Source of the DNA: an uncultured Bacteroidota bacterium
GTDB lineage: Bacteria > Bacteroidota > Bacteroidia > Chitinophagales > Chitinophagaceae
DNA length: 10,639 nt
Assembly (NCBI GenBank): GCA_903847655.1
Contig: CAINEG010000268.1
Coordinates: 1 to 10,639 of the forward strand
Direction of reading: 5' to 3'
Numbering within the stretch: position 1 is the stretch's first letter; each line of letters opens with the position of its first letter. Below are positions 1-7,274 of this stretch, piece after piece. The translations under genes were made by a program, and so were the position numbers. A model generated the notes under the pieces. The model was not told the origin of the DNA and did not search any database. It was given only the letters and a program-made list of their open reading frames with translations.

Positions 1-3000
1 ACACTCCATCCAGGTATATCTTCTGCTATAATATCTACCTCATTGATTAGCAACTGAATAGTCTCTCCTTCAATGTCCAAAGGCAAGGCCCCTTCTTTTT
101 CTAAGCTAGTAATTTGCGCCTGGGTCAAATTGGCAATCACCGCTGAAGCTTGTTTCATTTTAGTACCCAACTTCGCACCCAATAATTTGAAATTGGCTTT
201 TACCTTTTTGCTAATCACCCCCTCAGTCTCAGTTATATAATTAATTTCTTTAACGTTTACCTCGGCAAGTATTAATTCTTCCATTAATTCAATATCCGTT
301 TTTGTGGCTGGATCTAAAACAGGAATTAATATTTTTTGCAAAGGCTGACGCACTTTGATATTCACTTTTTTACGAATAGATAAAACCAGAGAACAAATAT
401 CCTGTGCCATCTGCATTCTACTTTCCAAAGCTGTATCTATTTGAGATTTGTCTGCAATAGGAAAAGGAGCATGATGAATAGAACTATAATTATGTTTTTG
501 AGTAGCAGCATTTAAATTTCTGAAAATTTGATCACAGAAAAATGGCGCAATAGGAGCCATTAATTTTGTAATGGTTTCAATGCACTCATATAAGGTTTGA
601 TAAGCTGCAATTTTATCTTGGGTATAAGTACCTTTCCAAAAACGTCTGCGACACAATCTTACATACCAATTACTTAAATGTTCATCTACAAAAGTTTCAA
701 TGGCCCTGCCTGCAGTGGTGGGCTCAAAATCATCCATAGCATTCGTCACTGTTTGAATCAAGCTATGTAAAGAGGAAATAATCCAACGATCAATTTCTGG
801 TCTTTCTGCAAGTGGAATAGGTGCTTGTTCAAAATGAAAATTATCTACATTGGCATACAAAACAAAAAATTGATAGGTATTGTATAAAGTGCCAAAGAAT
901 TTTCTTTGCACTTCTTGAATGCCTGCTAAATCAAATTTTAAATTGTCCCAAGGTGAAGCATTGGTTACTAAATACCAACGCGTTGCATCAGCGCCATATT
1001 TTTCAATGGTTTCAAATGGATTGACCACATTGCCTAGTCGCTTGCTCATCTTATTGCCATTCTTATCCAAGACTAGTCCATTGCTCATCACCGCCTTGTA
1101 TGCCACACTATCAAAAAGCAATACGCCCAAGGTATGTAATGTATAGAACCAACCACGTGTTTGATCTACGCCCTCGCAAATAAAATCAGCTGGGAAAGCT
1201 TCTCCCTTGTCAATTAAATCTTTATTTTCAAAAGGATAATGCCACTGTGCATAAGGCATGGCGCCAGAGTCAAACCATACATCTACTAAATCAGCCACAC
1301 GTTTCATGGGTTGTCCTGAGGCACTTACTAATTCAATTTGATCCACAAAGGGTTTATGTAAATCCACCTCTAATTTGCCATCAACAATTTTTAAATTCAC
1401 TTCTTTGTTGAATCCTTTATCTTTTGCAGCCGTATAAGCCTTTGTTAATTCCTCTATCGATCCTATACAAATTTCTTCGCTACCATCTTCTGTTCTCCAA
1501 ATAGGAAGCGGGGTTCCCCAATACCTACTTCTAGACAAATTCCAATCCACCATATTCTCTAACCAATTGCCAAAACGCCCTTCACCAGTGCTTTTGGGCT
1601 TCCAATTGATGGTTTTATTTAATTCTACCATTCTATCTTTAACAGCGGTGGTTTTGATAAACCATGCGTCCAATGGATAATATAAAATTGGTTTATCAGT
1701 TCTCCAGCAATGCGGATAACTGTGCTCGTATTTTTCTACCTTAAAGGCCCTGTTTTCTTTTTTTAATTTAACAGCAATATCCACATTCACATCCTGGTAA
1801 TCTTTTTCGTCTTTGTAATTCTTTACATATCTGCCGCTAAATTCTCCCACGCCTTCCACAAATTTTCCTGCTCTATCTACCAGGGTAATAATACCTAAAT
1901 TATTTTTTTGCCCTACTTTATAATCGTCTGCACCAAAAGCAGGAGCAGTATGCACGATACCTGTTCCATCTTCTGTAGTTACAAAGTCACCTATTACTAT
2001 TTTAAAAGGATCTCCTTCAAATGTTTTTGGATCATTGGCTTCAAAGGGCATTAGCTGCTCGTAACGCAGTCCATTTAAATCGCTTCCTTTGCAGGTAGCA
2101 ATTATTTTCCAAGGAACAATTTTATCACCTTCTGCAAAACTTTCTAGTGCCTCTCCTTCTTCTTTGAAATATTTTCCAAGTAATGCTTTGGCCAATACCA
2201 CATTCACAGGTATAGCTGTATAAGGGTTATAGGTGGCTACTAAAACATATTCAATATGGGGACCTACTGTAAGTCCTAAGTTAGAGGGCAGGGTCCAGGG
2301 CGTGGTGGTCCAAGCCATATAAAATACCTCCGCTGATTTTACCTGCGCTGTTTTAACTGCATCAAATAAAAATTGACTGTCTGCATTTTCTACTGCCTTA
2401 AACATCGCCACCGCAGAAGTGTCTTTTACATCTTTGTAAGTACCTGGCTGATTTAATTCATGTGAACTTAATCCTGTACCTGCCGCAGGTGAATAAGGTT
2501 GTATACTTACACTTTGATATAAGTACCCTTTTTTGTAAAGGGTACTTAATATCCACCAAAGCGTTTCAATATAATTATTTTCAAAAGTGATATAAGGATT
2601 ATTTAAATCCACCCAATAACCCATCTTATTGGTAATATCATCCCATTCTTTTTTATAACGAAGTACTGCTTCTCTACATTTTTGATTGTAGTCTTCTACA
2701 CTTATTTTTTTGCCAATGTCTTCTTTGGTAATGCCCAATTCTTTTTCAACCCCCAACTCTACTGGTAAACCATGGGTATCCCAACCACCCTTTCTTTTTA
2801 CTTGAAATCCTTGCATGGTTTTATATCTACAAACCATGTCTTTTAAAGTTCTTGAAATAACATGATGGATTCCCGGCATTCCATTGGCGCTAGGGGGACC
2901 TTCATAAAATACAAAAGGCTTTTTACCTTCTCTTAATGAAACAGATTGTTCAAAAGCTTGTTCTGATTTCCAGGCAGCTAAAATCTCTGCTTCAATAGCG

Positions 3001-3041
3001 GGCAGATTTAGTCCATTTAATTCGGGGTATTTCTTATTCAT
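1..3041 (-). CDS. ileS: Isoleucyl-tRNA synthetase, C-terminus cut by window edge
   Basis: Cytoplasmic class I aminoacyl-tRNA synthetase that charges tRNA-Ile. The reading frame is open from an ATG at 3041-3039 to the window edge, giving 1013 codons without a stop. The N-terminal Rossmann domain carries GPPSANGMPGIHH; its signature is G57-I58-H59-H60 (GXHH) instead of the usual HXGH. The CP1 editing domain has the TTTPWT element at about residues 245-250. An SRSRYWGTPLPIW segment lies near residues 498-515, and KMSKR is at residues 664-668 (bases 1038-1052), followed by the anticodon-binding region. The visible end reads EDIPGW, a segment near the C-terminus of the family. Bacteroidota IleS proteins run to roughly 1100-1150 residues from memory, so about 100-130 are probably missing off the left edge. 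KMSKR rather than KMSKS, and the long C-terminal part, fit the eukaryote-like IleS2 type. A hairpin separates it from lspA, so it may have its own promoter. Identity is secure. Confidence 0.97.
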   Translation of the reverse strand, partial: MNKKYPELNGLNLPAIEAEILAAWKSEQAFEQSVSLREGKKPFVFYEGPPSANGMPGIHHVISRTLKDMVCRYKTMQGFQVKRKGGWDTHGLPVELGVEKELGITKEDIGKKISVEDYNQKCREAVLRYKKEWDDITNKMGYWVDLNNPYITFENNYIETLWWILSTLYKKGYLYQSVSIQPYSPAAGTGLSSHELNQPGTYKDVKDTSAVAMFKAVENADSQFLFDAVKTAQVKSAEVFYMAWTTTPWTLPSNLGLTVGPHIEYVLVATYNPYTAIPVNVVLAKALLGKYFKEEGEALESFAEGDKIVPWKIIATCKGSDLNGLRYEQLMPFEANDPKTFEGDPFKIVIGDFVTTEDGTGIVHTAPAFGADDYKVGQKNNLGIITLVDRAGKFVEGVGEFSGRYVKNYKDEKDYQDVNVDIAVKLKKENRAFKVEKYEHSYPHCWRTDKPILYYPLDAWFIKTTAVKDRMVELNKTINWKPKSTGEGRFGNWLENMVDWNLSRSRYWGTPLPIWRTEDGSEEICIGSIEELTKAYTAAKDKGFNKEVNLKIVDGKLEVDLHKPFVDQIELVSASGQPMKRVADLVDVWFDSGAMPYAQWHYPFENKDLIDKGEAFPADFICEGVDQTRGWFYTLHTLGVLLFDSVAYKAVMSNGLVLDKNGNKMSKRLGNVVNPFETIEKYGADATRWYLVTNASPWDNLKFDLAGIQEVQRKFFGTLYNTYQFFVLYANVDNFHFEQAPIPLAERPEIDRWIISSLHSLIQTVTNAMDDFEPTTAGRAIETFVDEHLSNWYVRLCRRRFWKGTYTQDKIAAYQTLYECIETITKLMAPIAPFFCDQIFRNLNAATQKHNYSSIHHAPFPIADKSQIDTALESRMQMAQDICSLVLSIRKKVNIKVRQPLQKILIPVLDPATKTDIELMEELILAEVNVKEINYITETEGVISKKVKANFKLLGAKLGTKMKQASAVIANLTQAQITSLEKEGALPLDIEGETIQLLINEVDIIAEDIPGWS

Positions 3042-3091
3042 AAAACGCTTGTCCTAGCTCATTTTTAGGGCTCGAAGGTACGAATAAGCTG

Positions 3092-3117
3092 CTAAAAAAG
3101 GCCAGCCCATTTTTTAG
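3092..3117 (-). terminator. Terminator-like hairpin between lspA and ileS
   Basis: The 96-nt gap between the lspA stop and the ileS start holds an imperfect inverted repeat. On the minus strand, CTAAAAAA pairs with TTTTTTAG. Inside these arms are one bulged T, a GG/CC pair of base pairs and a 5-nt loop (GCTGG). The T-run forms the descending arm of the stem, as in A-tract/U-tract intrinsic terminators, and the structure is nearly symmetric, so it could act on either strand. It has only two inner G-C pairs plus one outer one, so it is weak. It would reduce readthrough from the gldFG-terC-murF/alr-lspA block into ileS. No convincing promoter for ileS is visible after it. Confidence 0.4.
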
Positions 3118-3137
3118 GAATTTAGCCTGCTACTTGC

Positions 3138-3791
3138 TTAATTGGCTGCATCCTCCACCTCTTTGGCTAGCGCCTGTGTGGGTTCCTTAAAAAACTTCTT
3201 TTGGAAGACAAAGAGTGCGATCACCCCTGTGCTTATTGCTGCATCAGCAAAATTGAAAACAGGACGGAAAAACTCAAATTCCTCGCCACCCCAAATAGGG
3301 AACCATTTTGGAAAATGCCCCTCCCTGATAATGGGGAAATAAAACATATCCACCACTTTGCCATGCAAAAAGGGTGCATAGCCTCCAGTTCTTGGAAATA
3401 AGTGCGCCACCATAGTAGTATATGGATAGCTGGCGTCAAAGATCATTCCATAAAATAAACTATCTATCAAGTTGCCCACTGCGCCTGCGAAAATTAAGGC
3501 TGCACAAATGATAAATCCTTTATGGTATTTCTGTTCGATAAAACCTTTGATTAAGAAAACGCCCCAGATCACTGCTACCAATCTAAATAAGGTTAAAATA
3601 ATTTTTCCAAATCCACCTCCAAACTTCAACCCCCAAGCCATGCCTTCATTTTCTACAAAATGCAATCTTGCCCATTCCCCAATTAGGGTATGTTCTTCGC
3701 CAATAAAGTAATGAAGTTTGATATAAAATTTAATGGCTTGATCAATAAAAATAATCAAAGCAATAAATACTGCTACTTTTTTTCCGTTCAT
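3138..3791 (-). CDS. lspA: Lipoprotein signal peptidase (signal peptidase II)
   Basis: Inner-membrane aspartyl protease that cleaves the signal peptide from diacylated prolipoproteins before the lipobox cysteine. The protein has 217 residues, longer than the roughly 160-170 of the E. coli enzyme. Hydrophobic segments lie near residues 6-24, 63-83, 92-110 and 184-198, matching the four-helix fold. Conserved blocks are present in order: a VENEGMAWG version of the NxGAAFG motif (46-54), GAVGNLID (103-110), KVVDMFYF (145-152) with catalytic D148, and FNFADAAIS (179-187) with catalytic D183. About 35 residues separate GNLID from VVD, a loop insertion that I associate with Bacteroidota LspA. Serine replaces the usual arginine after GNLID. 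The start is the ATG at 3791; no Shine-Dalgarno sequence precedes it. It follows murF-alr by 30 nt and is probably co-transcribed, although a -7-like box lies in that gap. The lipoprotein products of this pathway include several gliding-motility proteins in the phylum. Confidence 0.95.
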   Translation of the reverse strand: MNGKKVAVFIALIIFIDQAIKFYIKLHYFIGEEHTLIGEWARLHFVENEGMAWGLKFGGGFGKIILTLFRLVAVIWGVFLIKGFIEQKYHKGFIICAALIFAGAVGNLIDSLFYGMIFDASYPYTTMVAHLFPRTGGYAPFLHGKVVDMFYFPIIREGHFPKWFPIWGGEEFEFFRPVFNFADAAISTGVIALFVFQKKFFKEPTQALAKEVEDAAN

Positions 3792-3811
3792 AGATTATAT
3801 ATAATTGAGGA

Positions 3812-3819
3812 CAAAGATA
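3812..3819 (-). promoter_or_regulatory. Candidate Bacteroidota -7 box upstream of lspA
   Basis: On the minus strand TATCTTTG matches the Bacteroidota sigma-A -7 consensus TAnnTTTG at every fixed position. It begins 2 nt after the murF-alr stop codon and ends 20 nt before the lspA ATG, which would leave a leader of about 15 nt. No TTTG-like -33 element is visible at the expected distance inside the end of murF-alr, so this is a possible internal promoter only. Confidence 0.28.
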
Positions 3820-3821
3820 AG

Positions 3822-6272
3822 TTAGTCTTGAATATAGACCCGTTTTACTCTTTGTCCAATGGAAGTTAATATTTCATAAGGTATGGTATCAGCCCAAGCG
3901 GCCAATGCTTCAATAGGAAGATTAGGCCCAAAAACTTCAACCTGATCGCCTACTTTCACATTGGGAATCCCAGTCACATCAATCATGGTCATGTCCATGC
4001 AAATGGAGCCAATAATTGCTGCCCTTGCACCATTCACCCACATGGCCGCCTTTCCATTACCCAGTTTTCTATTGTATCCATCTGCATAACCCAACCTAAC
4101 AGTGGCCACGATGGTCTCTTTATCCAACACACCCGAACGGTTGTACCCCACTGTTTCAGAGGGGGCCAGCTTTCTTAATTGGGAAATAGTGGTATGCAAC
4201 TGTAATACGTTTTCAAAAACCCCTTCTATCTTAGGAATACCAAACATGCCAATGCCCAAGCGAACCATGTTCAAATGATATTTAGCATGATCTAAAATAG
4301 CCCCTGAATTAGAAATATGTTTGATGGCAGAATAACCCAAATCATTTTCGATGGCAGCTGCCCATGTATTAAATTTTGTCAACTGTGTTTCGGTAAAAAT
4401 TTTGAATTGTTCCAACCCACTGGCACTTAAATGACTAAAAATAGATTGCACTTTTAACCAATGCTCTTTTTTTAGCATTGCACCAATTGATTTTATTTCA
4501 GCTTCATCAAAACCCAAACGATTCATGCCCGTATTCAATTTAAGATGAATGGGAAAATTAGGAATGGCTTGTTGTTTAACAAAGGCAGCAAACTGTTCCA
4601 ATAATTCAAGAGAAAAAATTTCAGGCTCTAAGTGGTATTGAACTAGTGTATCAAAAACAGCAAGGTCTACATTCATGACCATGATAGGTAGATGAATGCC
4701 CGCTTTTCTGAGTTCCACTCCTTCATCTGCATAGGCTACTGCTAAATAATCTACATGATGAAATTGCAGTACTCTTGCAATTTCGGTACTACCTGTGCCA
4801 TACCCAAAGGCTTTCACCATGGCCATGATTTTCACTTCCGGACCAATTTTATTTTTTATGGCTTTAAAATTATGCACCAAGGCAGATAGGTTCACCTCTA
4901 ATTGAGTTTGATGTGTTTGGAATTGTAAAGCGGCATTTATTTTTTCAAACTCAAAAATTCTTGCTCCCTTTAATAAAATAAATTCTTCTTTGAATAAAGT
5001 AGTATCCAAGGAGGTCAAAAATTGATGCGTGGTTTGGTAGGATTGAATGGAGGGTATTGCGGAAAATAAATGCGCATTTTTTTTCAGAAACAATGTCCAT
5101 TGCATTCCAATGGTGATTATTTTTTTTACAGGATAAGCATTAAAAAGCGCTGCCGCTTTTTGGTACTGCTGCTCATTGGACTGCACAAAGTCTGATACCA
5201 CCAAGGTGATGGGCAACAAACCTGCCTGTTGTTTGGCATAGTCCAAGGCTAAGGCCATAGAAGACAAATCATTGCTATAGCTATCATTCAATAAATAACA
5301 TTGCTGCACTCCTTTTTTGATTTGCATGCGCATTTCTAAATGCTTTAATTGTAATACCTCTGCTTGAATGGTATTATCAGGGATGGCTAAAAACAATAAA
5401 GTAGCCCAACAGCTAATGACATTCTCAATGGAGGCTTTGTCTGTAAATGGAAGGTTTAATTGTTTAGTAGCTCCGCCATAAATGGCTTGGAGCAAAACCC
5501 CGTTTTTTTGCAGGGTTGTGGAGACGATGTACAAACTAGCATTTGCATCCTCCCCCCAGCTGATTATTTGCTGTGCTTTATTGATACTTAGTTTATCCAA
5601 GATAGCGTAAGGTGCAATAATGGTTTTAACATCTTTAAAAAAAATCCACTTTTCCTTTAATTTCTCTTCCTCGTTGGCAAAGCCTTCCTGATGTGCTGTG
5701 CCTAAATTGGTAAAAATACCAATGGTAGGTTCGATAATTTCTTTTAAGATTTGCATTTCCCCTTTGATAGAAATACCTGCTTCGAAAATGGCTAAATTAT
5801 GTGCATCAGTCATGCCCCAAACGCTCAATGGCACGCCAATTTGTGAATTGTAACTTCTGGGGCTTTTTACAATGTTATAATGGTTAGCCAATAATTGAGA
5901 CAGCCATTCTTTGACCATAGTTTTACCATTGCTGCCCGTAATGCCAATGACTGGATATGCATACAATGCCCTGTGTTGTTTGGCAATTTTTTGCAAAGCC
6001 TGATAGACATTATCGACAAAAATAAAATTGGCTGTTGGAAATTTGGAAGCGTCAAAATTGGTGTCCACTACAAAATTATTAACGCCCCTTTGTACTAGGT
6101 CTGCTATGTAATCATGCCCATTCTGATGGGCCGTTTTCAAGGAAAAAAACAAACTAGTTTCAGGAAAAATAAGTCTTCGACTATCAATCAATAAATGCTC
6201 AATAGTCGACGCTTTAACTAAAACAAAGCGAGCGGCAATATTTTGGGCAATATGTTTGACAGTGTTTTGCAA
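3822..6272 (-). CDS. murF-alr: Bifunctional MurF ligase / alanine racemase fusion
   Basis: Two cytoplasmic peptidoglycan enzymes in one 816-residue chain. The N-terminal half is MurF, which joins D-Ala-D-Ala to UDP-MurNAc-tripeptide using ATP. It has a substrate-binding domain with DSRRLIFPETSLFFSLKT (30-47), the ATP loop GITGSNGKT (110-118, K117), YNSQIGVPLS (141-150), FEAGIS with E164, LGTAHQEGF (190-198), and DSYSNDLSSM (330-339), a variant of the MurF DxYNANPxSM motif. The C-terminal half, from about residue 455, is a PLP alanine racemase (L-Ala to D-Ala): PLP lysine K487 in MVKAFGYG, R585 in NTGMNRLG, R671 in MVRLGIGMFG, the catalytic-type tyrosine Y729 in RLGYADGY, and the SICMDMTMID block (756-765). 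Both halves keep their key residues, so both look active. The start appears to be TTG (6272-6270): an in-frame stop lies 12 nt upstream and the next methionine is M119, past the first domain. The gene lies 18 nt after terC. MurF-Alr fusions are known in Bacteroidota. Confidence 0.96.
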   Translation of the reverse strand: MQNTVKHIAQNIAARFVLVKASTIEHLLIDSRRLIFPETSLFFSLKTAHQNGHDYIADLVQRGVNNFVVDTNFDASKFPTANFIFVDNVYQALQKIAKQHRALYAYPVIGITGSNGKTMVKEWLSQLLANHYNIVKSPRSYNSQIGVPLSVWGMTDAHNLAIFEAGISIKGEMQILKEIIEPTIGIFTNLGTAHQEGFANEEEKLKEKWIFFKDVKTIIAPYAILDKLSINKAQQIISWGEDANASLYIVSTTLQKNGVLLQAIYGGATKQLNLPFTDKASIENVISCWATLLFLAIPDNTIQAEVLQLKHLEMRMQIKKGVQQCYLLNDSYSNDLSSMALALDYAKQQAGLLPITLVVSDFVQSNEQQYQKAAALFNAYPVKKIITIGMQWTLFLKKNAHLFSAIPSIQSYQTTHQFLTSLDTTLFKEEFILLKGARIFEFEKINAALQFQTHQTQLEVNLSALVHNFKAIKNKIGPEVKIMAMVKAFGYGTGSTEIARVLQFHHVDYLAVAYADEGVELRKAGIHLPIMVMNVDLAVFDTLVQYHLEPEIFSLELLEQFAAFVKQQAIPNFPIHLKLNTGMNRLGFDEAEIKSIGAMLKKEHWLKVQSIFSHLSASGLEQFKIFTETQLTKFNTWAAAIENDLGYSAIKHISNSGAILDHAKYHLNMVRLGIGMFGIPKIEGVFENVLQLHTTISQLRKLAPSETVGYNRSGVLDKETIVATVRLGYADGYNRKLGNGKAAMWVNGARAAIIGSICMDMTMIDVTGIPNVKVGDQVEVFGPNLPIEALAAWADTIPYEILTSIGQRVKRVYIQD
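6270..6272 (-). other. Non-ATG (TTG) start codon of murF-alr
   Basis: The minus strand reads TTG CAA AAC ACT GTC here. Upstream codons in the same frame are TTT, CCA, TCG, GCC and then TAA, so no ATG or GTG start exists in the 18-nt gap to terC. Downstream there is no in-frame ATG until codon 119, after the substrate-binding domain and the P-loop. N-terminal residues QNTVKHIAQNIAA resemble the expected first helix of the family, which supports TTG. No purine-rich ribosome-binding site is visible. Confidence 0.75.
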
Positions 6273-6290
6273 AAATGGCGAGGCTTATGT

Positions 6291-7250
6291 TTATTGCTTA
6301 GTTGCTTTGGCTAATTTTTGCTTGGCAGTAAAAATGGAATACAAAATGGACCCAGTAATACAAAATATAATAAATATCAAGGAAATAAGTACTTGGGTAT
6401 TTTTATCCAACCATTCATTGATGTAATGTTCGCCTAACATTTTTGCACCAATAAAAATGAGTACAATGGCAATGCCTTGTTGAAGATGCTCAAATTGATT
6501 CACTGCCCCTCTCAATAAAAAGAACAAAGAGCGCAAGCCTAGGATGGCAAAAATATTAGAGGTATAAATGACCAAACTACTTCTGGAAATACCCATTACT
6601 GCTGGGATTGAATCTAATGCAAAAACCAAATCTATCCCGGCGAGCAAAACCACCACCACGAATAAACTGGTATACAAAGGCTTGTTGTTATGGTCTCTTA
6701 TGACAAATTTACCCTCCCCATCGGTATGGCCAATGGGTAAGTATTTTTTCAATAATAAATATACTTTTGATTTTTCGGGATCAAATTCAGACTCTTCTCC
6801 AGCAATAAACATTTTATAACCAGTATACAATAAGAATGCTCCAAAGATGTACAAGATCCATGCAAATTTTGCCACCAGCGCTACCCCTACTGTAATAAAT
6901 AGTACACGTAATAAAATGGCAGTCAAAATTCCAATTAATAGTACACGTGGGATGTATTTTTCTTTTACATTAAACGCACTAAAAATTAGAATGAACACAA
7001 AAATATTGTCAATACTCAAACTCCATTCCATTAAATAGCCACTTAAATACTCAAGTGCTAATTTTTGACCTTCTTCTACCCACATAAAAATAAAAAAAGC
7101 AAAGGCCAACATGACCCAAAAAAAAGTTTGACGTAAGGCTTGTCCGATTGAAATGATACTGTTTTTTTTACTTAAAAAACCTAAGTCAATTACCAATGCA
7201 ATTAAAATCACACAGCTAAAAACAAGGTATACCAATTGATCTGTTGTCAT
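6291..7250 (-). CDS. TerC/Alx-family integral membrane protein, probable metal (Mn2+) exporter
   Basis: A 319-residue polytopic inner-membrane protein, about the same length as E. coli Alx. About nine hydrophobic segments are visible, near residues 5-23, 41-57, 72-93, 103-123, 127-147, 193-214, 228-246, 257-273 and 286-307. A charged loop lies at 150-192. The two family signatures are present: SLSIDNIFVFILIF (77-90) with D81 in the membrane, and GIDLVFALDSIPAVMGIS (205-222) with D207 and D213. Family knowledge: the founding TerC is linked to tellurite resistance, while Alx of E. coli and the TerC proteins of Bacillus have been tied to manganese export, in Bacillus for metalation of secreted enzymes. 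The substrate here is inferred, not visible. The start is the ATG at 7250, 24 nt after the gldFG stop; murF-alr begins 18 nt after its end, so it is probably in the same operon. The 24-nt leader is too short for the pH-responsive RNA element found before E. coli alx. Confidence 0.92.
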   Translation of the reverse strand: MTTDQLVYLVFSCVILIALVIDLGFLSKKNSIISIGQALRQTFFWVMLAFAFFIFMWVEEGQKLALEYLSGYLMEWSLSIDNIFVFILIFSAFNVKEKYIPRVLLIGILTAILLRVLFITVGVALVAKFAWILYIFGAFLLYTGYKMFIAGEESEFDPEKSKVYLLLKKYLPIGHTDGEGKFVIRDHNNKPLYTSLFVVVVLLAGIDLVFALDSIPAVMGISRSSLVIYTSNIFAILGLRSLFFLLRGAVNQFEHLQQGIAIVLIFIGAKMLGEHYINEWLDKNTQVLISLIFIIFCITGSILYSIFTAKQKLAKATKQ

Positions 7251-7274
7251 AGGATAAAGTTAATACATCCGCCC

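Noticed and set aside
821..1146. Two overlapping plus-strand open frames of 67 and 75 codons
   Set aside because: They lie opposite the KMSKR region of ileS, have no recognisable motif, and follow from the reverse complement of a real gene.
3073..3080. TACCTTCG on the minus strand, a near match to the -7 box, upstream of ileS
   Set aside because: It has one mismatch at a fixed position and no TTTG element at the right distance; too weak to list as a promoter.
7251..7274. TAACTTTA near match to a -7 box between gldFG and terC
   Set aside because: The final G is missing, there is no -33 partner, and the 24-nt gap fits simple co-transcription.
7251..7274. Possible alx-type pH-responsive RNA leader before the TerC-family gene
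   Set aside because: Only 24 nt separate gldFG from terC, with no room for such a structured leader.
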